Source: CAYOVG01 sp964407285 (GTDB lineage: Bacteria > Desulfobacterota > Syntrophobacteria > Syntrophobacterales > Syntrophobacteraceae). From it: a stretch of 22,156 bases of DNA. Shown one piece after another: positions 6,556 through 14,561 of this stretch. The notes beneath the pieces are model-generated. The model worked only from the letters and a program-made list of their open reading frames with translations, did no database searches and was not told the DNA's origin. The DNA lies in NCBI GenBank assembly GCA_964407285.1, contig CAYOVG010000074.1, positions 1-22,156 of the forward strand, in the 5' to 3' direction. The first letter of the stretch is position 1; each line of letters starts with the position of its first letter. The translations under genes were made by a program, and so were the position numbers.

Positions 6556-7495
6556 TCGTAGGTTGGATTTTCTCAAAGCCTACTGCTCAGCAAGTCATTA
6601 CGAAGACATAAGGTATATTGCTTACAAGTGGGTAGCCATGTGGGGGAAACTCCAGGCAGCCGTAATTCAACGGGATATGATTGAGCGGTATATCCTGGGC
6701 CTTTCAAGGATATCGAATGTGACGGCGAACAAGTATCTGAGGCAACTTCGGGCACTTTTTAATTTCGGCATAAAAAGAGGTTGCATCTCAAAGAATCCCA
6801 CCGCAGGAATCGATTTTTTGCCTGTCGAAATAAGGCTTCGGTACGTGCCGCCTAAAGAAGATGTTCTGAAAGTTTTGTTGGCTGCGAATCCAGAAGATCA
6901 GGATTACCTATATTGTATCAAGGAAACCATGGGGAGAATGGGGGAAATAAACCGCCTCACCTGGAACGACGTTGACTTCAGGAATAGATGCGTGGTGCTA
7001 TACACTCGGAAGAAGAAGGGTGGAAATCTCACTCCTCGAAGGATTCCTATGACAAACCGCCTCTTTGAGGTTCTTTCCAGAAGGTACGAAGGAAGGGATA
7101 AATCAAAGCCTTGGGTTTTTTGGCATACCTACTGGAGCAGTAAGACCGGTGAAAAGAAATCGGGGCCATATCAGGACCGAAAGAAGCTCATGCGTACTCT
7201 TTGCAGCAGGGCGGGAGTGAAGTACTTTCGGTTTCATGCCTTGCGTCACTTTGGGGCTTCAATGCTGGACAATGCAAATGTGAACATAGGAAGCATTCAG
7301 CGAATTTTAGGGCACGAGAAGAGAACAACAACCGAAATTTACCTGCACAGCATTGGGTCTGCCGAAAGGGCTGCAATGGAGATTTTCGAGGCAGAAACCA
7401 ATGGCGAAATTCAAAAAGTGACACACCAAGTGACACACCAAACCTGTTTCATAAAAAACCCGAGGGGCGGCTCAGCGGCCAACCCCTCGGAATAA
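6314..7495 (+). CDS. Tyrosine-family site-specific integrase
   Basis: 393 residues when started at the ATG at 6314, chosen because AAGGAGG sits 6 bases upstream and the protein then opens with an arm-type DNA-binding fold (GWRYNFYHNKNRYAKGFYKT). A SAM-like core-binding domain spans about 72-165 and the catalytic domain about 175-350. The active site is visible: R208 (GRMGEI), lysine among 233-235, H308-x2-R311 (HALRH), H334 (LGHE) and the nucleophile Y343 (TTEIYLHS). It integrates and excises the element, with tRNA-Val as the likely attachment gene. The tail is odd: residues 369-376 are two VTHQ repeats from a 12-base DNA duplication, and the last 15 residues are encoded by a terminator-like hairpin. 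Confidence 0.92.
   Translation: MSVSFVQNKGWRYNFYHNKNRYAKGFYKTKAEARIAEAKRKEAIQKGVPDPEEERMKEVQQQQGPPQETTRTGMAFLDLVNRRLDFLKAYCSASHYEDIRYIAYKWVAMWGKLQAAVIQRDMIERYILGLSRISNVTANKYLRQLRALFNFGIKRGCISKNPTAGIDFLPVEIRLRYVPPKEDVLKVLLAANPEDQDYLYCIKETMGRMGEINRLTWNDVDFRNRCVVLYTRKKKGGNLTPRRIPMTNRLFEVLSRRYEGRDKSKPWVFWHTYWSSKTGEKKSGPYQDRKKLMRTLCSRAGVKYFRFHALRHFGASMLDNANVNIGSIQRILGHEKRTTTEIYLHSIGSAERAAMEIFEAETNGEIQKVTHQVTHQTCFIKNPRGGSAANPSE
7418..7441 (+). repeat. Two tandem 12-bp repeats in integrase 3' end
   Basis: GTGACACACCAA occurs twice head to tail (7418-7429 and 7430-7441), in frame, giving VTHQVTHQ. The repeats lie about 68 bases from the tRNA-Val 3' end, the distance expected for integrase arm-type binding sites. 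That role is inferred from position only. Confidence 0.8.
7453..7490 (-). terminator. Intrinsic terminator of tRNA-Val (overlaps integrase 3' end)
   Basis: On the minus strand CCGAGGGG pairs perfectly with CCCCTCGG (outer arms 7483-7490 and 7460-7467), with a GC-rich 15-base loop that can fold further, followed by GTTTTTT. This fits rho-independent termination 19 bases after the tRNA 3' end. In the plus direction the T-run (7501-7509) is 10 bases away, so it is less convincing for the integrase. Confidence 0.75.
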
Positions 7496-7508
7496 AAGGC
7501 TTTTTTTT

Positions 7509-7584
7509 TGGTAGGCGGGACAGGACTTGAACCTGCGACCCCCGGCTTGTAAGGCCGATGCTCTCCCAACTGAGCTACCCGCCC
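7509..7584 (-). tRNA. tRNA-Val (anticodon UAC)
   Basis: A 76-base cloverleaf: acceptor GGGCGGG pairs with CCCGCCT (one G-U), D-arm with AGCTCAGTTGGGAGAGC, anticodon loop CTTACAA (anticodon TAC), T-arm GCAGG-TTCAAGT-CCTGT, discriminator A and encoded CCA. It follows lon on the same strand with its own promoter. Its 3' end faces the integrase and is the probable attachment site. Confidence 0.97.
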
Positions 7585-7622
7585 TCTCCAAGGCCCCGCG
7601 TGGCCTTCACGAAGAGGTTTGG

Positions 7623-7652
7623 GTTATACCCTAATCTCGTCACGGGTTTCAA
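7623..7652 (-). promoter_or_regulatory. Putative sigma-70 promoter of tRNA-Val
   Basis: On the minus strand TTGAAA (7647-7652), an 18-base spacer and TATAAC (7623-7628) lie 39 bases upstream of the mature tRNA 5' end, between the lon stop and the tRNA. Confidence 0.65.
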
Positions 7653-7683
7653 GCGCCTGTATGCCTCAAACCCTTCTTCCCGG

Positions 7684-10122
7684 TCAATGCGCCACGGCCC
7701 CGTTGGACTCTGGCTTTCTCTCCAGGGCGAGATAGGGGGGGATCTTCTCGGCCGGTTCCACGAACAGGCTCTCCGGATCCTCCAGAACCAGGGCCGCCCG
7801 CAGCACGTCATCCATATGCGCCACCGGAACCACTTCCAGGGCCTTGAGAATCTTACCGGGAATCTCTTTGAGATCCTTGCGGTTGTCTTCCGGAATGAGT
7901 ATGCGGCGGATGTTGCCCCGGTGCGCGGCCAGCAGCTTCTCCTTCAGCCCGCCGATGGGCAGCACCCGGCCCCTCAGGGTGATTTCACCCGTCATGGCCG
8001 TATCCGAGCGCACCGGAATCTGCGTCAGTGCGGAGACCAGCGCCGTGGCAATGGTGATTCCCGCCGATGGACCGTCCTTGGGAATGGCCCCCTCGGGAAC
8101 GTGCACGTGGATATCCACGTTCTGGTAGAAGTCCCGCGGAAGCCGCAACTGAAGTCCCCGGGACCGGACATAACTCAGGGCCGCCTGAGCGGACTCCTGC
8201 ATCACTTCCCCCAGTTTGCCGGTACTGGTCAGTTTGCCTTTTCCGGGCAGGATCACGCACTCCGTCTGCAACAGTTCGCCTCCCAGTTCCGTCCACGCCA
8301 ACCCCGTGACCAGACCCACCTCATCCTTTTCTTCAGCCCTTCCGTACCGGAACTTAGGCACCCCCAGATACTTGGGCACGGCATTGGACGTTACGCGGAT
8401 CCTGGCGGCTTGGTCTTTGCCGGCCACCACTTCCCGGGCCACCTTTCGGCAGACGTTGGCGATCTCCCGTTCCAGATTACGCACGCCGGCTTCCTTGGTA
8501 TATCGCCGAATGATCTCCAGAACGGCGTTTTCCGAGAATTCCACGTTTTCCGGTTTCAATCCGTTGGCTTCCATCTGTTTTCGAATCAGGAAGTCCCTGG
8601 CGATATACATTTTTTCGTATTCCGTATATCCCGGAATACGGATGATCTCCATCCTGTCCTGCAAGGGCAGAGGGATGGAATACAGGGTATTCGCCGTGGT
8701 GATGAACAACACCTCGGACAGGTCGTAATCCAGATCCAGATAGTGGTCGTTAAAGGCGAAATTCTGCTCCGGATCCAACACTTCGAGGAGCGCCGCGGAA
8801 GGGTCGCCCCGAAAATCCGTGCTCATTTTGTCCACTTCGTCCAGGCAGAACACGGGATTGGTGCTTTTTACCTTCTTCAGACTCTGGATGATCTTGCCGG
8901 GAAGAGCGCCGATGTACGTCCGGCGGTGACCGCGGATTTCCGCTTCATCCCGCACGCCGCCTAAAGACAGCCGCACGAAATTTCTTCCCATGGCGCGCGC
9001 CACGGACCGGGCCAGAGAAGTCTTGCCCACGCCCGGAGGACCCACCAGACACAAAATGGGGCCCTTGATTTTCTTCACCAGACTCTGAACGGCCAGATAT
9101 TCCAGGATCCGCTCCTTGGGTTTTTCCAGACCGTAGTGATCCTCCTCGAGGATGCGGCTGGATTCCTCGATGTCGATCTGATCCTTGGTCCTTTCGTTCC
9201 AGGGCAATGACAGAATCCAGTCGATGTAATTTCTGGAAACGGTGGCCTCCGCCGACATGGGCGACATCATCTTGAGTTTCTTCAGTTCGTGACGCACCTT
9301 GGTTTTGGCTTCCTGGGACAGCCGTTTCCGTTTCAGCCGCCGTTCCAGTTCCTGAATCTCGTTCTTGAAATCGTCCTTTTCCCCCATTTCCTTTTGGATG
9401 GCGCGCATCTGCTCGTTCAGATAATAGTCCTTCTGGGTCTTCTCCATTTGTTTCTTGACCCGGGACTTGATGCGCTGATCGATTTCAAGGACCTCGATCT
9501 CGCCCTTCATGTACTCATAGAGTTTTTCCATGCGGCGGGCGACGTCCTGAATCTCCAGGAGTACCTGCTTATCCGAAAGCTTCAGAGTGAGATGCCCCGC
9601 AATAGTATCCGCGAGTTGGGAGCGATCCGTGATACTCCGAGTCGCCTGGAGAATCTCACTGGGCAATTTCTTGTTGAGCTTGACGTATTCCTCGAAGGTC
9701 TCATGGATGCTCCGGGACAACGCCTCCAACTCGACGTCGGGACTCTCCGGTTCGATAATCCGTTCCACCTCGACCAGGTAGAACTTGTCGCCCTGCAGAA
9801 ACTCCTTCACCATCCCCCGGACCTTGCCCTCCACCAGCACCTTCACCGTGCCGTCGGGCAGCTTGAGGAGCTGCAGGATGGTTCCGATGGTACCCACCGC
9901 GTGAATGTCTTTCTCCTGGGGGTTGTCCACGGACGCATCTTTCTGACTCGCCAGAAAGATCATCTTGTCCTTGGACATGGCGGACTCCAGGGCCTGAATG
10001 GACTTATCCCGCCCCACAAACAGGGGAGCCACCATGTGGGGGAAAATGACGATGTCCCGCAAAGGCAGCAACGGAATTTCCATTTTGTTTCCCAATATGT
10101 TTCGTAAGGGATTTGGAAACAT
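7684..10122 (-). CDS. lon: ATP-dependent protease Lon
   Basis: A full-length 812-residue LonA protease, a homo-hexameric cytoplasmic AAA+ enzyme that unfolds and degrades damaged and short-lived regulatory proteins. The N-terminal LAN domain starts at MEIPLLPLRDIVIFPHM and a coiled helical linker covers about 195-300. Walker A is GPPGVGKT at 361-368 and Walker B DE at 428-429. The C-terminal protease domain has the Ser-Lys dyad S686 (PKDGPSAG) and K729 (GGLKEK), 43 residues apart as in E. coli Lon. The tail after about 780 is short and variable. The ATG at 10122 has GAGGG upstream; a start at M14 would drop a non-conserved leader. The gene is separated from clpX by 339 bases holding a terminator and promoter, so it is probably a separate transcription unit. 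Confidence 0.98.
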   Translation of the reverse strand: MFPNPLRNILGNKMEIPLLPLRDIVIFPHMVAPLFVGRDKSIQALESAMSKDKMIFLASQKDASVDNPQEKDIHAVGTIGTILQLLKLPDGTVKVLVEGKVRGMVKEFLQGDKFYLVEVERIIEPESPDVELEALSRSIHETFEEYVKLNKKLPSEILQATRSITDRSQLADTIAGHLTLKLSDKQVLLEIQDVARRMEKLYEYMKGEIEVLEIDQRIKSRVKKQMEKTQKDYYLNEQMRAIQKEMGEKDDFKNEIQELERRLKRKRLSQEAKTKVRHELKKLKMMSPMSAEATVSRNYIDWILSLPWNERTKDQIDIEESSRILEEDHYGLEKPKERILEYLAVQSLVKKIKGPILCLVGPPGVGKTSLARSVARAMGRNFVRLSLGGVRDEAEIRGHRRTYIGALPGKIIQSLKKVKSTNPVFCLDEVDKMSTDFRGDPSAALLEVLDPEQNFAFNDHYLDLDYDLSEVLFITTANTLYSIPLPLQDRMEIIRIPGYTEYEKMYIARDFLIRKQMEANGLKPENVEFSENAVLEIIRRYTKEAGVRNLEREIANVCRKVAREVVAGKDQAARIRVTSNAVPKYLGVPKFRYGRAEEKDEVGLVTGLAWTELGGELLQTECVILPGKGKLTSTGKLGEVMQESAQAALSYVRSRGLQLRLPRDFYQNVDIHVHVPEGAIPKDGPSAGITIATALVSALTQIPVRSDTAMTGEITLRGRVLPIGGLKEKLLAAHRGNIRRILIPEDNRKDLKEIPGKILKALEVVPVAHMDDVLRAALVLEDPESLFVEPAEKIPPYLALERKPESNGAVAH

Positions 10123-10180
10123 AGCGATCCCTCTTTCTCCTAAGGTAAGGTTGTTTGGTCGTCGTTTCGTCGGTATCCGT

Positions 10181-10208
10181 AACCTAAGAACGGAACACCG
10201 GAAGTCAA
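10181..10208 (-). promoter_or_regulatory. Putative lon promoter
   Basis: On the minus strand TTGACT (10203-10208), a 16-base spacer and TAGGTT (10181-10186) lie about 60 bases upstream of the lon ATG. The -35 is good and the -10 weak. No CIRCE-type inverted repeat is seen in the 10123-10461 gap. Confidence 0.4.
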
Positions 10209-10348
10209 CCTGCGGCCGCTCACCGAACAGGATCTCCGCCTGTCGGTCACCCCGCCCTTTTCCGAACGCACACCTCTCCGTCTTCTAATCGGCAGGATTT
10301 ACGGTTTCGATAGACGCAAATTCGGGTGGTCCAGGACAACCGGGAAGG

Positions 10349-10389
10349 AAAACTTGCCCACAAAGGGGTGGAATCACCCTCTCGTGGGC
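10349..10389 (-). terminator. Putative terminator after clpX
   Basis: On the minus strand GCCCAC pairs with GTGGGC and encloses a second hairpin GGGTG-ATTC-CACCC; the T-tract (AAGTTTT) is short. Two further inverted repeats lie closer to the clpX stop, one (GGCGGAAT/ATTCCGCC) spanning it. Confidence 0.45.
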
Positions 10390-10461
10390 GGCGTCACCCC
10401 CCGGATCGGTCGGGTCCGCGCACCGGAATCCGAGGAATGATCCCGGTGCTCCGGCGGAATA

Positions 10462-11715
10462 TCAGGCCGATTCCGCCCGGTTTTCGTACATGAGGATCGG
10501 CGGTGAGCCGTGCAGAATGACGTCCTCGTTGATCACGCATTCGTGAGCGTCACTCAGGGACGGGAGTTCGTACATGATATCGAGCATGGCGTTTTCCATT
10601 ATGGCCCGCAACCCACGGGCGCCGGACTCCCGCTTGAGCGCTTCCTTGGCGATGGCTCTCAGGGAAGAGTCCGTGAACCTCAGGGTCACGTCTTCCATCT
10701 CGAACAACTTCTGGAATTGCTTCACCAAGGCGTTCCGAGGTTCCGTAAGGATACGCACCAAGGCATCTTCCGTAAGAGGGGAGAGGGTGGCGATCACCGG
10801 AAGGCGGCCCACAAATTCGGGAATGAGTCCGAACTTCAGTAAATCCTCGGGTTGAATCTGCTCCAGAATCTCACCCAGGGGCCGCTCCTTGGCGGAGATC
10901 ACATTGGCCCCGAAACCAATCCCCTTGGAACCCGTTCGAGCCTGCACGAGCTTCTCCAGGCCGTTGAACGCGCCGCCGCATATAAACAGGATGTTCGTGG
11001 TGTCCACCTTGACGAACTCCTGTTGGGGATGCTTGCGCCCCCCTTTGGGCGGCACACTGGCCATGGTCCCTTCGATGATTTTCAGCAAGGCCTGTTGCAC
11101 TCCCTCACCGGATACGTCCCGGGTGATGGAGGGATTGTCCGATTTCCGGGCAATCTTGTCGATTTCGTCGATATATACGATCCCCTTTTGCGCCCGCTCG
11201 ATGTCGTATTCCGCATTTTGCAGGAGATTCAAGATGATGTTCTCGACGTCCTCTCCCACATAACCCGCTTCCGTAAGAGAAGTGGCGTCCGCAATCGTAA
11301 AAGGAACGTTCAAAATCTTGGCCAGAGTCTGCGCCAACAGAGTCTTTCCACACCCCGTGGGTCCAATGAGCAGGATGTTGCTTTTCTGCAGCTCCACTCC
11401 ATCCAGATCCACATTACTTTCGATTCGTTTGTAATGATTGTGGACGGCCACGGAAAGAATCTTCTTCGCACGGTCCTGATCCACTACATATTCGTCGATG
11501 ATCTTCTTGATCTCCGAAGGCTTCGGGATTTTTGATCCGCCCTTTTCAGCTTCTTCCCGCTCATGCTCTTCCGCAATGATCTCATTGCACAATTCAATAC
11601 ATTCGTCGCAAATGTATACGGACGGACCGGCAATCAGCTTCTTCACTTCCTCCTGGCTCTTCCCACAAAAAGAACACAACAGGTCGGAACTCTTGCCGCT
11701 GTCTTTTTTCGCCAT
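10462..11715 (-). CDS. clpX: ATP-dependent Clp protease ATP-binding subunit ClpX
   Basis: 417 residues, the usual ClpX length. The N-terminal C4 zinc-binding dimerisation domain has C14, C17, C36 and C39. The AAA+ module has Walker A GPTGCGKT at 118-125, pore loop GYVG at 151-154 and Walker B IDE at 182-184. ClpX unfolds tagged substrates and feeds them to ClpP; clpP lies 140 bases upstream on the same strand. The ATG at 11715 (MAKKDSGK) is chosen; the upstream in-frame GTG at 11724 is almost adjacent to the GGGAG site, whereas the ATG has about 10 bases of spacing. The gap to clpP has no obvious terminator, so cotranscription with clpP is likely. Confidence 0.98.
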   Translation of the reverse strand: MAKKDSGKSSDLLCSFCGKSQEEVKKLIAGPSVYICDECIELCNEIIAEEHEREEAEKGGSKIPKPSEIKKIIDEYVVDQDRAKKILSVAVHNHYKRIESNVDLDGVELQKSNILLIGPTGCGKTLLAQTLAKILNVPFTIADATSLTEAGYVGEDVENIILNLLQNAEYDIERAQKGIVYIDEIDKIARKSDNPSITRDVSGEGVQQALLKIIEGTMASVPPKGGRKHPQQEFVKVDTTNILFICGGAFNGLEKLVQARTGSKGIGFGANVISAKERPLGEILEQIQPEDLLKFGLIPEFVGRLPVIATLSPLTEDALVRILTEPRNALVKQFQKLFEMEDVTLRFTDSSLRAIAKEALKRESGARGLRAIMENAMLDIMYELPSLSDAHECVINEDVILHGSPPILMYENRAESA

Positions 11716-11855
11716 ATCGATCACACTCCCAATGGCGGTTCATCCACCGTTTATCACTTAGACCTTTCAGCCTTGTATTCGTATAATTACAACTTCCGAG
11801 TCCCGGCCCGCATCTCCCGGTATCGCAGGCGTCCTCCACAGGTCCGGACCTAAAC

Positions 11856-12452
11856 TCAGCTCTGCGGTGTCACCTGTCGATTGGTGATCACCTCGTCGAT
11901 GATGCCGTATTCTTTGGCCTGCCGGCCGTCCATGAAAAAATCCCGCTCCGTGTCCAACCGGATCTTCTCCAGCGACTGGGACGTGTGGCGGGCCAGGATC
12001 AGATTCAAGCTTTCCCGGAGACGCAGAATCTCCTTGGCCTGGATATCCACGTCCGTGGCCTGTCCCTGGAAGCCCCCCATGGGCTGGTGAATCATAATCC
12101 TCGAGTGCGGCAACGCATACCGCTTTCCCTTGGCGCCCGCCGCCAAAAGCAGGGCCCCCATGCTGGAAGCCTGGCCCATGCAGATCGTGGAAACGGGAGA
12201 CCGGATATACTGCATGGTGTCATAAATGGCCAATCCCGCACTTACCCCGCCGCCCGGAGAATTGATGTACAGGTTGATATCCTTCTCAGGGTCCTCGGAT
12301 TCCAGAAAAAGCAACTGGGCGATGACCAGGTTTGAAACGACTTCGTCTACGGCGCTCCCCAAAAAGATGATACGATCCTTCAGCAATCGCGAATAAATGT
12401 CGTACGCGCGCTCGCCCCGGCTGCTCTGTTCAATGACAATGGGTACCAGCAT
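11856..12452 (-). CDS. clpP: ATP-dependent Clp protease proteolytic subunit ClpP
   Basis: 198 residues starting MLVPIVIEQSSRGERAYDIY, the standard ClpP beginning. The catalytic triad is S97 (GQASSMGA), H122 (MIHQP) and D171 (TERDFFM), the same numbering as mature E. coli ClpP. It forms a tetradecameric barrel that degrades substrates delivered by ClpX. The reading frame stays open 14 codons further upstream, but the ATG at 12452 has AGAAGG 5 bases upstream and follows the tig stop by one base, so the longer start is rejected. Translation is probably coupled to tig. Confidence 0.98.
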   Translation of the reverse strand: MLVPIVIEQSSRGERAYDIYSRLLKDRIIFLGSAVDEVVSNLVIAQLLFLESEDPEKDINLYINSPGGGVSAGLAIYDTMQYIRSPVSTICMGQASSMGALLLAAGAKGKRYALPHSRIMIHQPMGGFQGQATDVDIQAKEILRLRESLNLILARHTSQSLEKIRLDTERDFFMDGRQAKEYGIIDEVITNRQVTPQS

Positions 12453-12453
12453 A

Positions 12454-13776
12454 TTAACCTTCTCGCGCCTCTTCCGGACCTTGGGTTTCTTCAAAGATCC
12501 CTGTTTTTATAATAGCATGGTCACAAATCCGTTTCAAAACCTTTTCCTCCAGGAGCTGGCTCTTGTATCCTTCCACCATGCGGTTCTTCTGGTACAGACT
12601 CCGGACGAATTCTTTGGTCTGGGCCACCTGTTCGGCGATACGGGCGTATCCTTCGTCCAGGTCTTCCTCCGTGACCTCGATCCCTTCATGTTCCGCAATC
12701 TTGTTCAAAAGCACCGCCGTGCGGACCCGCTCCACGGCTTCGGACCGATAGGATTCCCGCAACTGCGCAGGATCCAAACCCGCGGCTTCCAGACTCAATC
12801 CCCTTCGGGCCAGATTTTTCTCGTAGTTTTCCACCATGGACTCCAGCTGGTATTCCACCAGAGTCTCGGGCACCTCAAAGGGATGTGAACTCAGGAGCCG
12901 ATCCACAATCTGCTTGTTCAGGGAAGCCTGCACCCGCCGGCGTTCCTGCTCCAAGAGATCGTCTCTCACTTTCCGGCGCAATGCCTCCATACTTTCCACG
13001 CCGGAACCCAAATCCTTGGCGAACTCGTCGTCCAGCTCCGGCAAGCGCTTTTCCTTGATGTCCATCACGCGTACCTGCATCGTCACCGTTCGGCCGGCAT
13101 AGGCCGCCGCCGGATAATCCGCGGGGTAGGCGATTTCCAACTCACGCTCGTCATCCCGGGACAATCCCAGCAGGCCGTTCTCCAGGTCGGGAACCACGCC
13201 CTTGCCCACTTCGATATGGATGCCCTGTCGCTTGCCTTCTCCCTCAGGCGTTCCCTCGGAGAACTGTTCGTAATCAATGACCGCGATGTCCCCTTCCCCA
13301 ACGGGACGATCTCCGGCGCTCACCAGCTGAGCGTGGGATTGACGGATCCGCTCCAGCCGCTCGGAAACCTGTTCCTCCGTGACCGGCCGTTCCTCTTTCT
13401 CCAGCTCCAACCCGAAATAATCCTTCACATCCACCCGGGGGGGAATTTCCACCACGGCGGTATACGAAAAGTCTTCATCCCTGGACAGGGTCCCCTTCTC
13501 GAAAGCCGGATTCCCTATGGGACGGAGATCCTGTTCCTCCAAAGCCTTGGCATAGGACTCCCCGATGAGTTTGGCGGCCACCTCGTTTTCCACTTCTTCC
13601 TTGTACAACCGCTCGATCATGCTCATGGGCGCCTTGCCGGGCCGGAAGCCCTTGATGCGAGCCTGTTTACGCGCGGTGACATACGACGCGTTCAGCTCCC
13701 GTTCCACATCCTCCCGGGGCAGCACCACCTGGACTCTCTTTTTGACGGAACTCACGTCTTCTACGGCGACTCTCAT
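12454..13776 (-). CDS. tig: Trigger factor (ribosome-associated chaperone)
   Basis: 440 residues. The N-terminal ribosome-binding signature is GFRPGKAP at 43-50. A central FKBP-like PPIase domain (about 150-240, with VGEGDIAVIDYEQF) and a long helical C-terminal chaperone domain follow. It meets nascent chains at the ribosome exit tunnel and has peptidyl-prolyl isomerase activity. The ATG at 13776 with AGAGGG upstream is used; the open frame runs a further 20 codons into the tRNA-Leu, which is not coding. It is first of the tig-clpP-clpX run, 25 bases downstream of the tRNA-Leu, so the tRNA and protein genes probably share a promoter. Confidence 0.97.
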   Translation of the reverse strand: MRVAVEDVSSVKKRVQVVLPREDVERELNASYVTARKQARIKGFRPGKAPMSMIERLYKEEVENEVAAKLIGESYAKALEEQDLRPIGNPAFEKGTLSRDEDFSYTAVVEIPPRVDVKDYFGLELEKEERPVTEEQVSERLERIRQSHAQLVSAGDRPVGEGDIAVIDYEQFSEGTPEGEGKRQGIHIEVGKGVVPDLENGLLGLSRDDERELEIAYPADYPAAAYAGRTVTMQVRVMDIKEKRLPELDDEFAKDLGSGVESMEALRRKVRDDLLEQERRRVQASLNKQIVDRLLSSHPFEVPETLVEYQLESMVENYEKNLARRGLSLEAAGLDPAQLRESYRSEAVERVRTAVLLNKIAEHEGIEVTEEDLDEGYARIAEQVAQTKEFVRSLYQKNRMVEGYKSQLLEEKVLKRICDHAIIKTGIFEETQGPEEAREG

Positions 13777-13800
13777 TCGTACCCTCTGATATCCGATTTG

Positions 13801-13885
13801 TGGTGCGAGAGAGGGGATTCGAACCCCTACGGGCATCCCCGCTGGATCCTAAATCCAGTGCGTCTACCGGTTCCGCCACTCTCGC
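13801..13885 (-). tRNA. tRNA-Leu (anticodon UAG)
   Basis: An 85-base class II tRNA with a long variable arm: acceptor GCGAGAG pairs with CTCTCGC, anticodon stem-loop CTGGA-TTTAGGA-TCCAG (anticodon TAG), T-arm GGGG-TTCGAAT-CCCC, and encoded CCA. It lies directly upstream of tig. Confidence 0.97.
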
Positions 13886-13910
13886 GGATGGTCTGTTGTG
13901 TAAAGAGAGG

Positions 13911-13939
13911 TGATTAGCCGTCTTTACCCGGGTTGTCAA
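13911..13939 (-). promoter_or_regulatory. Sigma-70 promoter for tRNA-Leu/tig operon
   Basis: On the minus strand a perfect TTGACA (13934-13939), a 17-base spacer and TAATCA (13911-13916) lie about 25 bases upstream of the tRNA-Leu 5' end. It probably drives tRNA-Leu, tig, clpP and clpX. Confidence 0.75.
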
Positions 13940-14106
13940 GCCGGATGGATTCAGGCGTTTTTTCAAAATAAATCGACCCTCGGGACAAGTCAAGTCCGCG
14001 GCCGACCTTGCCGGGCGCCGGATCCGACCTCCCTGCGCGGTCCCGAACTTCACCCGACGGGATACCGTTCCCCGGACTTCCGGCCGGGTCGCCGGATCGG
14101 AAGTGC

Positions 14107-14136
14107 TTGAATTTTGTGCGGCCCCTGTGCTAGTAT
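14107..14136 (+). promoter_or_regulatory. Extended -10 promoter upstream of tRNA-Pro leader
   Basis: TTGAAT (14107-14112), an 18-base spacer and TAGTAT (14131-14136) preceded by TGC, an extended -10. Transcription would start near 14143, about 270 bases before tRNA-Pro. The stretch 13940-14106 between this and the divergent tig promoter shows no gene. Confidence 0.65.
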
Positions 14137-14142
14137 ATAAAG

Positions 14143-14412
14143 TCTTAGCGGAAGGAGCCGGGCGTTTTTCCACGGCTTCCGCACCCTCCAGAGACGGGCG
14201 GACAGGCCGTCCGGTACGCGGCATCAGGCGCTTGTCGCCCGCCGCCCGTTCATCCAGGCCGGTAAGAATGAAGTCCCACGCGAGCCGCAGCAACGTACCT
14301 GCGACTCGGCTGTTCCCGGTACGGCACGGAAGGCGGGAACCTGGAAACGCAGGACCGCGACGGCGTTTTCGGACGGCGGGTGACGCTTCCGCATTTTCAT
14401 CAGAGACTCAAT
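14143..14412 (+). other. Hairpin-rich non-coding leader before tRNA-Pro
   Basis: 270 bases with no credible gene. Several inverted repeats follow one another: GCGGAA/TTCCGC (14148-14153 with 14177-14182), then ACGGGCGG/CCGCCCGT (14194-14201 with 14242-14249) enclosing GGAC/GTCC and GGCG/CGCC, which would make a three-way junction. Further on are GAGCCGCAG/CTGCGACTC (14282-14307, one mismatch) and GTTCCCG/CGGGAAC (14312-14340). It could be a structured small RNA or a processed tRNA leader. It does not match what I know of 6S, SRP, RNase P or tmRNA. Confidence 0.45.
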
Positions 14413-14490
14413 CGGGGCGTGGCGCAGTCTGGTTAGCGCGCGTGCCTTGGGAGCACGAGGACGGAGGTTCAAATCCTCTCGCCCCGACCA
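14413..14490 (+). tRNA. tRNA-Pro (anticodon UGG)
   Basis: 78 bases: acceptor CGGGGCG pairs with CGCCCCG, anticodon stem-loop CGTGC-CTTGGGA-GCACG (anticodon TGG), T-arm GGAGG-TTCAAAT-CCTCT, discriminator A, encoded CCA. No T-run terminator follows before the next gene. Confidence 0.97.
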
Positions 14491-14561
14491 TATCCGTGAA
14501 GTCATCCTCTTTCCCGCAAGTTCCGGTTCACTCGAAAGAACGACGCGTTCCCGTGACTCGA

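Larger units (their letters stand above)
2282..7508 (+). mobile_element. Integrative element at tRNA-Val (left end undefined)
   Basis: A tightly spaced plus-strand gene cluster ending in an excisionase-like gene and a tyrosine integrase abuts the 3' end of tRNA-Val(UAC), the usual arrangement for an element integrated in a tRNA gene. Genes here are AT-richer than the tig-lon side. The right boundary is taken as the tRNA 3' end (7509). I searched by eye for a second copy of the tRNA 3' end in the left 7 kb and found none longer than 9 bases, so the true left end may lie beyond the window and the sigma/TPR operon may belong to the element. The start given is just the first gene of the cluster. 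No relaxase, replication initiator or recognisable capsid gene is present. Confidence 0.55.

Noticed and set aside
7558..8964. Long plus-strand frame opposite lon
   Set aside because: It is antisense to highly conserved Lon codons, begins inside tRNA-Val and has His/Gln/Arg-rich shadow composition.
14143..14412. Known housekeeping RNA (6S, SRP, RNase P or tmRNA)
   Set aside because: None of the conserved sequence motifs of these RNAs that I know is present.
14103..14561. Upstream extension of the acyltransferase frame
   Set aside because: It runs through the structured leader and tRNA-Pro; family homology begins only after 14562.
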